Shown: positions 7,850-16,021 of the stretch, piece by piece
How positions within the stretch are numbered: the first letter of the stretch is position 1
How the letters are laid out: each line of letters starts with the position of its first letter
Source of the DNA: Catenulispora pinisilvae
GTDB taxonomy: Bacteria; Actinomycetota; Actinomycetes; Streptomycetales; Catenulisporaceae
Assembly (NCBI RefSeq): GCF_015356865.1
Contig: NZ_JAAFZA010000037.1
Coordinates: 1-59,457 of the forward strand
Length of the DNA stretch: 59,457 nucleotides
Direction of reading: 5' to 3'
Program-made: the position numbers and the translations under genes
Notes under the pieces: generated by a model
What the model was told of the DNA's origin: nothing
The model's database searches: none
Seen by the model: only the letters and a program-made list of their open reading frames with translations

Positions 7850-9352
7850 ATGGCCACATTCCTGTCGACGACTATTCCCTACGCCAACGCCGGACCGCAT
7901 CTGGGACACGCCTTCGAGTTCGTGCAGGCGGACGCGTTCGCCCGCCACCTGTCCCGGCACGACGCCGTCTTCGTCTCCAGCGGTACCGACGAGAACGGGC
8001 TGAAGATCGTCCAGTCCGCCGCCGCCTCCGGGCAGACCTCGGCGGCGATGGCGCAGCGGAATTCGGCTGAGTTCGCCCGGCTGGCCCGGACGTTGCCCCT
8101 GACCGTGGACCGGTTCGTGCGGACCAGTACCGACCCGCGGCACCGGGCCGGTGCGCAGGAACTGTGGCGGCGGATGGCGGACCAGGGCGACATATATTCG
8201 CGCGACTACACGGGCGACTACTGCGTCGGCTGTGAGGCCTTCCTCGCGCCCGACGACCTGGTCCGCGGCCGCTGCCCCGTCCACAAGGTCAGGCCGACCG
8301 CGACCCGGGAGCGCAACTGGTTCTTTCGGCTCAGCAGATACGCCACGGATCTCGGGGCCGCGGTGGCCGACGACCGGATCCGGATCTGGCCGCCGTCGCG
8401 GCGCAACGAGATGCTCGGCCTGATCCGCGGCGGCCTGTCTGACATCAGCATCTCCAGGTCGACCGACCGGGTCCACGGCTGGGGCATTCCCGTACCCGGC
8501 GACGACAGTCAGGTCATGTACGTCTGGATCGACGCGCTGACCAACTACGTCAACGCGCTCGGCTGGGCCGATGGCGACCCGGAGTACGAGCGCTACTGGG
8601 TCCGCGCCCGCCGCCGCATCCATGTGCTCGGCAAGGACGTCAGCCGCTTCCACGCGGTGTACTGGCCGGCGATGCTGATGTCGGCCGGGCTGCCGCTGCC
8701 GACCGACCTCGTGGTGCACGGCCACGTGCTGCTGTCGGGGCAGAAACTCAGCAAAACGCTGGGCAACGTGATCGACCCGTTCGACCTGATCGGCCGCTAC
8801 GGGGCCGAGGCCCTGCGCTACCTGATGCTGGCCGAGTTCTCCCCATGGGCGGACGCCGACTTCACCGAGCAGCGGCTCGTCGCCCGCTACAACACCGACC
8901 TGGCGGGCGGGCTCGGCAACCTGGTGGAACGGGTGACCGCGATGGTCCACCGCTACCGCGGCGGCGTGGTGCCCGGCCCCACCGCTGCGGCCGGCCCGCT
9001 GGAACACGCCCTGCTCGCGGACGCCAAGCGGTTGTCGGCCGCGTGCGAGCAGGCCCTTGACCGCTTCGACCACCGGGCCGCCGTCCGCCGGCTGCGAGAA
9101 CTCGTGCGCGCCGTCAGCGCCTACCTCAGCCGGCGAGCCCCCTGGGCCGAGGCCGAGCCCGGCGCGCTCGACACCGCGCTGCACACGCTCATCGACGTGC
9201 TCCGCACGATCGGCGGGCAACTGGCGCCGATCCTGCCCGGCGCGTCCGACCGGATGACCGACGCGCTCGGACTGCGCGACCGCACGGATATCGCCGGCGC
9301 CCGCGTTCAGGCCCGACCGCATCTGTTCCCGAGGCTGGAGCTCACCTGGTGA
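7850..9352 (+). CDS. metG: Methionyl-tRNA synthetase, second-copy type
   Basis: A 500-residue class I synthetase. The HIGH motif is H17-L-G-H20, the KMSKS loop is K299-L-S-K-T303, and a zinc knuckle C125-x2-C128...C142-x2-H145 sits in the connective peptide. TDENGLKI and the helical anticodon-binding C terminus are as in MetRS, so it should charge methionine to tRNA-Met. KLSKT instead of KMSKS is a conservative variant. The ATG starts 1 bp after the ProRS-like stop; an open frame continuing upstream from 7508 has no MetRS sequence. Its position inside a biosynthetic operon, next to a MccF-type peptidase, suggests an inhibitor-resistant duplicate protecting the producer. A direct biosynthetic role (supplying Met-AMP or Met-tRNA) is the alternative. 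Confidence 0.9.
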   Translation: MATFLSTTIPYANAGPHLGHAFEFVQADAFARHLSRHDAVFVSSGTDENGLKIVQSAAASGQTSAAMAQRNSAEFARLARTLPLTVDRFVRTSTDPRHRAGAQELWRRMADQGDIYSRDYTGDYCVGCEAFLAPDDLVRGRCPVHKVRPTATRERNWFFRLSRYATDLGAAVADDRIRIWPPSRRNEMLGLIRGGLSDISISRSTDRVHGWGIPVPGDDSQVMYVWIDALTNYVNALGWADGDPEYERYWVRARRRIHVLGKDVSRFHAVYWPAMLMSAGLPLPTDLVVHGHVLLSGQKLSKTLGNVIDPFDLIGRYGAEALRYLMLAEFSPWADADFTEQRLVARYNTDLAGGLGNLVERVTAMVHRYRGGVVPGPTAAAGPLEHALLADAKRLSAACEQALDRFDHRAAVRRLRELVRAVSAYLSRRAPWAEAEPGALDTALHTLIDVLRTIGGQLAPILPGASDRMTDALGLRDRTDIAGARVQARPHLFPRLELTW

Positions 9353-10368
9353 CCAGACAACTGCCATGCGCGCTCGAACCCGATGCCGCGATCGGCCTCT
9401 GGACGCCCGCGTCCCCCGGGCCCGCCCTGTTCCCCCGTCGCCACCGGCGCGCGCTGGCCGCCTTCGACCGGCCGGTGGTGACCACGGAGTCGACGGCGAC
9501 GAACGACGGCATGGGCGCCGCCGACCCCGCCAAGGTCGCGGACGACCTGCACAAACTGCTCGTGGACGAGCGGGTCGGCGCCGTGCTCTGCACCACCGGC
9601 GGCTACACCTGCTCGGCTGTCCTGCGGCACATCGACTGGAACCTCGTCCGGGAGGCCGCCCGGCCGATCATCGGCTACAGCGACGCCACCTCGATGCTCT
9701 GGTCCACCCTCGCCCGCGCTGAGCTGGTGTCCTTCCACGGGCCGATGCTGATCTCCGAGTGGGGGGAGTGGGGCGGCCCCTGGCCGTACACCTTGGCGGG
9801 CCTGTCGCGGGCGCTGAGTCCGGCTCCGGGACCGCGGCCGCTTCCGGAGCCGGAAGCCTGGACGGACGAGACCCTGTGGTGGGACCGCGAGGACACCCGC
9901 CGACGTGTCACTCAGGACGGCGCCTGGCGCTGTCTGCGACCGGGCACCGCCGAAGGCTGGCTGTTGCCGGGCTGTGCCAACACCGCGGCCCACCTCTTCG
10001 GTACCCCCTACCTGCCCGAGGTCGACGGGGCGCTGCTCTGCCTGGAATTCAGCGGCACGGGACCGGACCAGGTGTGGGCGTACCTGACCCAGTGGGCTGA
10101 CAGCGGTCTGCTGGACCGGATCGCCGGGCTCGTGATCGGCCGCTTCAGCGGGCCGCGGGCGGCCGCGGGCGGGTCGGCCGACTACGACCGGGTCCTGCAA
10201 ACCGTGCTCGGCGACCGCGACCTTCCCGTGCTCGTCGACGTCGACTTCGGCCACACCGAGCCCATGCTCACACTTCCGGTCGGCACCCGTGCCCGGCTGG
10301 ACGCCACCGACCGTCTTCTCACCCTGCTGGAACCGGCCACCATCCCTACCGCGAGGAATATTTCATGA
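9349..10368 (+). CDS. S66-family serine carboxypeptidase, MccF-like self-immunity protein
   Basis: The 339-residue protein has the LD-carboxypeptidase/MccF fold with a full Ser-Glu-His triad: Ser111 in IGYSDAT, Glu233 in LCLEF and His302 in FGHTEPMLTLP. MccF proteins cleave the amide between the amino acid and the nucleotide of processed microcin C and other aminoacyl-sulfamoyl or phosphoramide adenylates, detoxifying them in the producer's cytoplasm. There is no signal peptide, which fits MccF rather than periplasmic cell-wall LD-carboxypeptidases. GTG overlaps the MetRS stop (GTGA). Between MetRS and the biosynthetic genes, immunity is the best reading; murein recycling is the general alternative. 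Confidence 0.85.
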   Translation: MTRQLPCALEPDAAIGLWTPASPGPALFPRRHRRALAAFDRPVVTTESTATNDGMGAADPAKVADDLHKLLVDERVGAVLCTTGGYTCSAVLRHIDWNLVREAARPIIGYSDATSMLWSTLARAELVSFHGPMLISEWGEWGGPWPYTLAGLSRALSPAPGPRPLPEPEAWTDETLWWDREDTRRRVTQDGAWRCLRPGTAEGWLLPGCANTAAHLFGTPYLPEVDGALLCLEFSGTGPDQVWAYLTQWADSGLLDRIAGLVIGRFSGPRAAAGGSADYDRVLQTVLGDRDLPVLVDVDFGHTEPMLTLPVGTRARLDATDRLLTLLEPATIPTARNIS

Positions 10369-11408
10369 GTGGTGCACAATTCGCCGACGACGACGGCACC
10401 ATCGTCGTGCACACCGACCATCGCCTCTGCCGGCGCTGCGTTCTCCCGGAGAACTTTCCCGATGCCGACTTCGACGGCGCCGGTGTCTGCGCGTACTGCC
10501 GGGCCGAGACCGATCGGGTCGATCATTCCCGGGCGGAGGTCGAGGCCGTTCTCACCGGCAGCCGACCGCACGCCGCACCCGGCGACTACGACGTCGTGTT
10601 GCTCTACAGCGGGGGCAAGGACAGCTCCCTCGCCCTGATCCAACTGGTCAAGGAGCACGGCCTGCGGGTGCTCGCGCTCACTCTCGACAACGGGTTCCTG
10701 GCCCAGGTGACCGCGGCCAACATGCGCTCGGTGCTGGACAGCGTCGGCGCCGACCACATCATCGTGCGGCCGCGGCGGCGCGTCATGCACGGCGTCTACC
10801 GCTCGGCCCTGACCAGCGCGTTCGGGCCGGAGACCGTGAAGTATTCGACAGCGGCGTGTGGATCGTGCATCGGCATGGTGTTCGCCGCCGGCATGCGCAC
10901 CGCCGCCTCCTACGGGGTCCCGCTGCTGGCCGGCGGGTGGACTCCGGGTCAGCTCACCAACGCCGCGTTCGTCTCCGCCGGGTTCCTGCGCGAGGTCATC
11001 GAGCGCAACATCGACCCGGTCCGGTCCACGGCGCCGGAATTGTCCGCCGACCTCGACACCTGGACCAGGGACTCCGGCGAGTTGCCGCGCGGCCTGGTCA
11101 ACCCGCTCTACGCCATCGACTACACCGAGGCCGGAGCCCTCGCGGTACTGGAGAGCCACGGCTGGGTGGCTCCCAAGGACACCGACTCCTGCTCGACCAA
11201 CTGCCGGCTCAACGGCCTGCTGATCATCGATCACATCCGCAAGTACGGCTACCACCCCTACGTCTACGAGATGGCCCACCACGTCCGCATCGGCGCCATG
11301 GCCCGCGACGAGGCCCTGCACAAGCTGAGCAACGTCAACCTCCGCAGCTCAGCGGTGGGCGCGGTCGCCGTCGAACTCGGCATCCGGTCCCCGCTCTCCG
11401 TTTCCTGA
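10365..11408 (+). CDS. Cysteine-rich PP-loop ATPase (N-acetyl-sugar amidotransferase / sulfur-transferase-like)
   Basis: A 347-residue N-type ATP pyrophosphatase. Two N-terminal CxxC pairs (C22/C25 and C42/C45) form a probable zinc knuckle, as in WbpG/PseA-type sugar amidotransferases. The PP-loop SGGKDSS is at residues 82-88, and further cysteine pairs appear in AACGSC and CSTNC. The family adenylates a carbonyl or amide oxygen and replaces it with nitrogen or sulfur. The extra cysteines raise the possibility of an Fe-S or persulfide-using enzyme (TtuA-like), which would install a thioamide, amidine or similar group. No glutaminase partner gene is in the operon. The ATG overlaps the previous stop (ATGA). 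Confidence 0.8.
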   Translation: MSGAQFADDDGTIVVHTDHRLCRRCVLPENFPDADFDGAGVCAYCRAETDRVDHSRAEVEAVLTGSRPHAAPGDYDVVLLYSGGKDSSLALIQLVKEHGLRVLALTLDNGFLAQVTAANMRSVLDSVGADHIIVRPRRRVMHGVYRSALTSAFGPETVKYSTAACGSCIGMVFAAGMRTAASYGVPLLAGGWTPGQLTNAAFVSAGFLREVIERNIDPVRSTAPELSADLDTWTRDSGELPRGLVNPLYAIDYTEAGALAVLESHGWVAPKDTDSCSTNCRLNGLLIIDHIRKYGYHPYVYEMAHHVRIGAMARDEALHKLSNVNLRSSAVGAVAVELGIRSPLSVS

Positions 11409-11435
11409 CTCCGCCCCGACTCCTAGGAGCGTTTC

Positions 11436-12305
11436 ATGCATGACGTCCTGTCGGCCCCGGCCGACGCGATCAGCCGGCTTTCCGCGGCCGAGATACAGAC
11501 CTTGGACTTCTCCCGTGTCGTGGCTCTGACCAACGAGCCGAACATGCCCTCCGGCGGCGGCGCCACCGTCCGCCGCGTCCTCGAACTCGCCCCCGTCCGC
11601 CCGGGGCGTCCGGTGCTCGAGGTGGGCAGCAACACCGGATTCACCACCATCGAGATGGCGAGCTGGCTCGACGCCCCGGTGACCGGACTGGACGTCAACC
11701 CGGTGTCCAACGTCTTCGCCACGGCCAAGGCCGCCGCCTACGGAATCGACAACGCGACATTCGTGCTCGGCGACGGTCAGGGCATGCCCTTCCCGGACGA
11801 CCACTTCGACCTGGTGTTCTGTAGCAATGTCACGTCGTTCATGGACGACCACGCCAAGGCGATCAACGAGTACTACCGGGTCCTGGCCCCGCTCGGAGTC
11901 CTGGCCTCGGTGCCGATCTACTACCTCCGTACGCCGCCGGAGTCGCTGCGCGTCCGGGTCGAGGAGGCCATCGGCGTCCCGCTCCCGGTGACGAGCCGGG
12001 ACTACTGGGCGGACATGTTCTCCCGGCCCGGGGTGAGCCTGATCGCCGACGAGTCCTACGAGTACGTCAGGCAGAGCCCTGAGCGCATCGCCGACTACAC
12101 GGCCGCCGTGATGAGCGGGCCGCACCTGCGCGACCTGCCCGCCGACAAGCTGGCGGCGCTGCGTAACCGGCTGGCCCACTTCTACGAGCTGTTCGACGAG
12201 AACCTGTCCTACTGCGGCTACTCGATCCTGCTGTTCCGTTCCGGCCACCCGAATCCGGAACCGGTGCTGCACACCACCCGCCCGGCCGCCCGGGGCGCCG
12301 CGTGA
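11436..12305 (+). CDS. Class I SAM-dependent methyltransferase
   Basis: A 289-residue protein with the Rossmann methyltransferase motifs VLEVGSNTGFTT (motif I, SAM-binding), GLDVNP (acidic residue after strand 2), LGDGQGMPFPDDHFDLVFC (motifs II/III) and YYRVLAPLG. It resembles UbiE/MmtA-type small-molecule methyltransferases. A TAGGAG ribosome-binding site precedes the ATG. The acceptor cannot be predicted; an O- or N-methylation of the cluster product is likely. Confidence 0.85.
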   Translation: MHDVLSAPADAISRLSAAEIQTLDFSRVVALTNEPNMPSGGGATVRRVLELAPVRPGRPVLEVGSNTGFTTIEMASWLDAPVTGLDVNPVSNVFATAKAAAYGIDNATFVLGDGQGMPFPDDHFDLVFCSNVTSFMDDHAKAINEYYRVLAPLGVLASVPIYYLRTPPESLRVRVEEAIGVPLPVTSRDYWADMFSRPGVSLIADESYEYVRQSPERIADYTAAVMSGPHLRDLPADKLAALRNRLAHFYELFDENLSYCGYSILLFRSGHPNPEPVLHTTRPAARGAA

Positions 12306-13537
12306 CCACCCGGTTGATCTCGCCGCTGGAGCGGCTCGTCGACGACACCGTCACGCCCAACCGGCTGCGCGACATGACGTGGCTGGCTAGGTACCTGGAC
12401 TCGGGGTCCTCCGCGGGCGAGCCGATCATGCTGAGCCTGGGGGAATCCTGGGGCCAGACGCCCACCGGGCTGCTCGCGGCCCTGCGCGAGGTGCCCGACT
12501 GGTCGCACGGCTATCAGATCTCGATGTACGGCCTGCCGGAGCTGCGCCAGACCCTGCGGGACTACGTGGCCGACACCCAGCGCCTTCCCCCCGACCAGTC
12601 CTGGGAACTGGCCGTGAGCTGGACCGGCACCCGCAGCGCGATGCGCGACTTCGGGGTCGGGCTGCGCCGCGGGACGATGCTGGCGGTCGCCCCCGCCTGG
12701 GACTACGCGGGCGTCTTCGAGCCGATGGGGTTCAGCCCGGCCTACGTCCCGTTCGACCCGGCCGAGCCCGCGGGGCCGAGCGTGGCCGAGGTCGAGGCGG
12801 CCGCGGCCGCGGTCGACGACCTCGCCCTCGTCGTGATCAACGCGCAGCACAACCCGACCGGCGCCAACTGGGCGCCGAGCCTGGTCACCGCGCTGATCGA
12901 CGTCGCGATCGAGCGCGGTGCCGCGATCCTCGTCGACGATGCCTACTTCGGGATGTGCGCCCAGCCGGCGACGTCGGCACTGGAGATCCTGCTCCGCCGG
13001 CTCGGCGGCCGGCCGTCCCCGGTGCCATGGCTGGGCGTGCGGTCGTTCGGCAAACAGTTCCGCTGCAACGGCTGGGGGCTCGGCGCGGTGATAGCCGAAC
13101 CGGACCCGCTGGACGATCTGGTCAACGAGGTGCGGCCGCAGCACACGTTCAACTACGCCATTCACCTTCAGTGGGCATTGGCGCGATGGCTGGCCGATCG
13201 CGCGGAAGTGGCCGCCTACCTCACCGAACAGCAGGCTGCGACGACGTTGAAGCGGTCGGCCGTCCTGAGCTGGCTGCCACCGTCGGTACGCCGGCGGACG
13301 ATCGCCGGCCCGGCGGCACCGTACCTGCTCTGCCCGGCGCCGCCGGGCCTCACGGTCGAGGAGTACCTGCGGCGCGCGGCGGTCGAGTGCGGTGTCCTGC
13401 TGTCCGATGCGTGGCCGCTCGCCCGGGTCGGTGACGCCGGGTCCACCGGCTACGTCCGGCTCTACCTGGGGCCCGCGCTCGCCACGCTCGAGGACGCCAG
13501 AGATCGCCTGTCCGCAGCGGGGCTGTGGCCGGCATGA
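12302..13537 (+). CDS. PLP-dependent class I/II aminotransferase-fold enzyme
   Basis: A 411-residue fold-type I PLP enzyme. The internal-aldimine lysine is K251 in RSFGKQFRCNGWGLG; NAQHNPTGANW gives the Asn-Pro-x-Gly of the cofactor pocket and VDDAYFG the Asp/Tyr that hold the pyridine ring. The usual phosphate-binding arginine of the GWRxG motif is replaced (GWGLG), and the loop before it is unusual. This variation is worth noting because some natural-product members of this fold catalyse SAM-derived gamma-replacement, cyclisation or annulation instead of transamination. GTG overlaps the methyltransferase stop. I call it an amino-acid-tailoring enzyme with unassigned reaction. Confidence 0.8.
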   Translation: MTTRLISPLERLVDDTVTPNRLRDMTWLARYLDSGSSAGEPIMLSLGESWGQTPTGLLAALREVPDWSHGYQISMYGLPELRQTLRDYVADTQRLPPDQSWELAVSWTGTRSAMRDFGVGLRRGTMLAVAPAWDYAGVFEPMGFSPAYVPFDPAEPAGPSVAEVEAAAAAVDDLALVVINAQHNPTGANWAPSLVTALIDVAIERGAAILVDDAYFGMCAQPATSALEILLRRLGGRPSPVPWLGVRSFGKQFRCNGWGLGAVIAEPDPLDDLVNEVRPQHTFNYAIHLQWALARWLADRAEVAAYLTEQQAATTLKRSAVLSWLPPSVRRRTIAGPAAPYLLCPAPPGLTVEEYLRRAAVECGVLLSDAWPLARVGDAGSTGYVRLYLGPALATLEDARDRLSAAGLWPA

Positions 13538-13569
13538 GCGTCGAGGCAAACATGAGCGTCGAGGCAAAG
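13534..13569 (+). repeat. Two tandem 18-bp units at the MFS start codon
   Basis: ATGAGCGTCGAGGCAAAC is followed directly by ATGAGCGTCGAGGCAAAG. The duplication is in frame, repeats the start codon and encodes MSVEAN-MSVEAK. Confidence 0.9.
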
Positions 13570-14808
13570 GGGCGGTCGGCCGGGTCGGGCCGGGGCGCCG
13601 GGCCGCCGGCGGTCTTTCCGGCTCGGCTGGGTGCCGCGGTCCTGGCCGACGGCATCGGGACCGGCATGTTCATGCCCTTCAGCGTCCTGTACTTCGTGCA
13701 CGTCGTCGGCCTGCCGCTGTCCGACGTCGGAGGGTGCCTGACAGCGGCCAGCCTGCTGGCGCTGCCCGCGTCGATGCTGACCGGTTCGCTGGTCGACCGC
13801 AGAGGCTCCCTGCCGTTCGTGGTGGGGGGCGACCTGCTCGGCGCGGCCGCGTTCATCGCCTACCTGTGGGTCGGATCCGCCTGGGAACTGGTACTGGTCG
13901 CCTTCGTCGCCGCCCTCGGCCAGGCCACGGTGCGGACCGCCGGCACCGCGCTCATCGCCACCATGGCCGAGCCCGGGCAGCGGGCCGTTTGGCTCGCACG
14001 GCAATCGGCCGCCCGCAACGCGGGCTACGGCGTGGGGGTGCTCGCCGGGACCTCGCTTGTAGTCCTCGGCAGTCACACCGCCTACCTGCTGCTCGCGGGC
14101 GTCAACGCTGCCAGCTACCTGGCGGCGGCGGCGCTCCTGGGCCGGCTGCCCGGCGCCGGGACATCGGCGGGACCGCCGCCGGGCACCCCGTCGGCGGCGC
14201 AGGAGGAGCCCGGCTACGGCTCGGTGTTGCGCGACCGCCGCCTGCGGCTTCTGAGCCTGGCCGGACTCGGCCTGGTCGTGTGCATGAACGTGCTCCCGGT
14301 CCTGCTGACCACCTACCTGACCGCTGTCCTCGGACACTGGGTCTTTCTCGGCGGCGTGGCGATCGCGGGCAACACCGTGATCGTGGTCGCGGCCCAGGCC
14401 GCACTGACTCGCCGGGTCCAGAGGTTCCCCGAGGTACGCGTGGTCCAGGCGGCCGCGGCGGCCTGGAGCCTGGGCTTCCTGTGCCTGTGGATACTCAGCG
14501 TGGTGCCCTGGTGGGGAGCCGCCTTCGGTCTGCTTGGAGCGGTCGCCTCGCTGACGCTCGCGGAAATGCTGTACGGCCCGACCGTGGGCGCCCTGGCCGC
14601 ACAGCTCGCCCCGGTCGGGGCGCGGGGCCGCCACCTCGGCGTGTTCTACCTCTCCTGGAGCCTGGGCAGCGCCATCGCCCCCGCGGTGCTGACCTGGCTG
14701 CTGTCCGAGGGCCGCCAGTGGCCGTGGATCGTCCTCATCGCCGCGTGTGCGGCCTCTGCGACGGCACTCGGCCGGATCCAGGAGCGGACCGCGCCCTTGA
14801 CGACCTAG
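13534..14808 (+). CDS. MFS-family efflux transporter
   Basis: A 424-residue major facilitator protein with about 12 hydrophobic helices and a typical loop LTGSLVDRRGSLPF after helix 2, as in drug:H+ antiporters. It probably exports the product of the cluster. ATG at 13534 overlaps the previous stop (ATGA). The first 18 bp are tandemly duplicated, so an equivalent second ATG lies at 13552. The protein ends with a hydrophilic tail (ALGRIQERTAPLTT). Confidence 0.85.
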   Translation: MSVEANMSVEAKGRSAGSGRGAGPPAVFPARLGAAVLADGIGTGMFMPFSVLYFVHVVGLPLSDVGGCLTAASLLALPASMLTGSLVDRRGSLPFVVGGDLLGAAAFIAYLWVGSAWELVLVAFVAALGQATVRTAGTALIATMAEPGQRAVWLARQSAARNAGYGVGVLAGTSLVVLGSHTAYLLLAGVNAASYLAAAALLGRLPGAGTSAGPPPGTPSAAQEEPGYGSVLRDRRLRLLSLAGLGLVVCMNVLPVLLTTYLTAVLGHWVFLGGVAIAGNTVIVVAAQAALTRRVQRFPEVRVVQAAAAAWSLGFLCLWILSVVPWWGAAFGLLGAVASLTLAEMLYGPTVGALAAQLAPVGARGRHLGVFYLSWSLGSAIAPAVLTWLLSEGRQWPWIVLIAACAASATALGRIQERTAPLTT

Positions 14809-14863
14809 AAGTTCCCTCGGCTTACGACCGAGACCTGTAACCCCATCGGAAAGGCTGAAATTC

Positions 14864-15964
14864 ATGACCATCGCATGGTTCGACTTCGAGAACCACGATC
14901 AGCTCACGCTGCTCGACTCGCGGGACGCACTGTCATCGGAATGCCGGGACGACGGCATCCCGGAGGCGATCACCGACATCCTGGCCGGAGCTGAGCAGGG
15001 CAGGACCGATGCGACCGAGGCGCTCAAGCAGCTCCAGGAACTGCTTGAGCAGATCCGGCACACGCCGGAGGGCGCGGCCCGGGTAGAGCGCATGAACGCC
15101 TTCGTCCGCACGCTGGGCCAGGCCGACAGACTCGCAGCCTTCCTGGAGCTGATGCGGGCCTCGCTCCGGTCTGCGCGGCCGTCGGATCACGAGATCACGG
15201 AGCGGTCCCGGGCCAGCCGCGCACACTGCATCTATGGCTGGTCCGGCCAGTCGCTGCTGCTGGCCTCGGAGATGGACCCGCTCCCGAGCACGTCGCCCGC
15301 GGGCGACGGCGTCGAGGAGATGATGGGCTCCGCGCTCGCGGAGTGGGTTGCCAGCATTCACGTCTGGCAGCCGAACCCGGAGGCGCGGGGTTTCGAGTCG
15401 GTCAAGCGGTTCGAGCCGAACGCGATCGTCGAACCGCCGCATTCGCACCCGTTCTCGTTCGTCTCCTACGTTTCCGTCGGGGAGATGCGGCAGTCGATCT
15501 ACGAGGAAGCCGTGGCGCCGGCTCCGGCCGGGTCCGCCGATCGCTATCAGGACGTCGAACTTGAGCGCGTCGACGGAGTCTGGCCGCCTCATCAGGAGTA
15601 TGTGCGCAGCCGCCTGCGGACGACCGAGGATCGCCTCTTGTTGAAGCAGGGGCAGAGCTACTTCATGCCGCCGGACATGATCCACGACGTCGAGGTGGAC
15701 CGGGCCGCCGCCGTCGACCGTCCGGCGATCACCTTCTTCCTGCGCGCCGAGACGGTCCAGGTCCCGAAGTCCTACATGGTGCCGTCGATGGCGGATTTTC
15801 ATCGCGGCAATCCCGAGCTCACCAGCCGGGCGAAGTCCCTGACCCTGCAGGAATGGGACGCCATGCTCGAAGCCATGGCCCGCTACCTGCGAGGAGACGC
15901 CGACCACCTGCGGCTGGGCGAGATCTTCGAGTGCGGCAGTTCCTACGCCTTCATGAACGTATAG
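14864..15964 (+). CDS. Cupin-like protein, putative metal-dependent oxygenase of the aaRS-like operon
   Basis: A 366-residue cytoplasmic protein. Residues 1-130 are helical with no recognised motif. The C-terminal half has a cupin-like pattern: PPHSHPFSFVSYVSVGEM supplies an H-x-H pair followed by the usual glycine-bearing strand turn. A second motif-like segment, GQSYFMPPDMIHDVEVD, supplies a downstream histidine, and PAITFFLRAET completes the strand. This layout suits an Fe(II)-dependent dioxygenase or a non-catalytic cupin. A GGAAAGG ribosome-binding site precedes the ATG. No known natural-product enzyme is recognised. Confidence 0.65.
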   Translation: MTIAWFDFENHDQLTLLDSRDALSSECRDDGIPEAITDILAGAEQGRTDATEALKQLQELLEQIRHTPEGAARVERMNAFVRTLGQADRLAAFLELMRASLRSARPSDHEITERSRASRAHCIYGWSGQSLLLASEMDPLPSTSPAGDGVEEMMGSALAEWVASIHVWQPNPEARGFESVKRFEPNAIVEPPHSHPFSFVSYVSVGEMRQSIYEEAVAPAPAGSADRYQDVELERVDGVWPPHQEYVRSRLRTTEDRLLLKQGQSYFMPPDMIHDVEVDRAAAVDRPAITFFLRAETVQVPKSYMVPSMADFHRGNPELTSRAKSLTLQEWDAMLEAMARYLRGDADHLRLGEIFECGSSYAFMNV

Positions 15965-16021
15965 CGGCCCCGGCAGGCCGGACGCCGGCATCCGCCCGGA
16001 ATTCCACGAATGGAGCGACAA

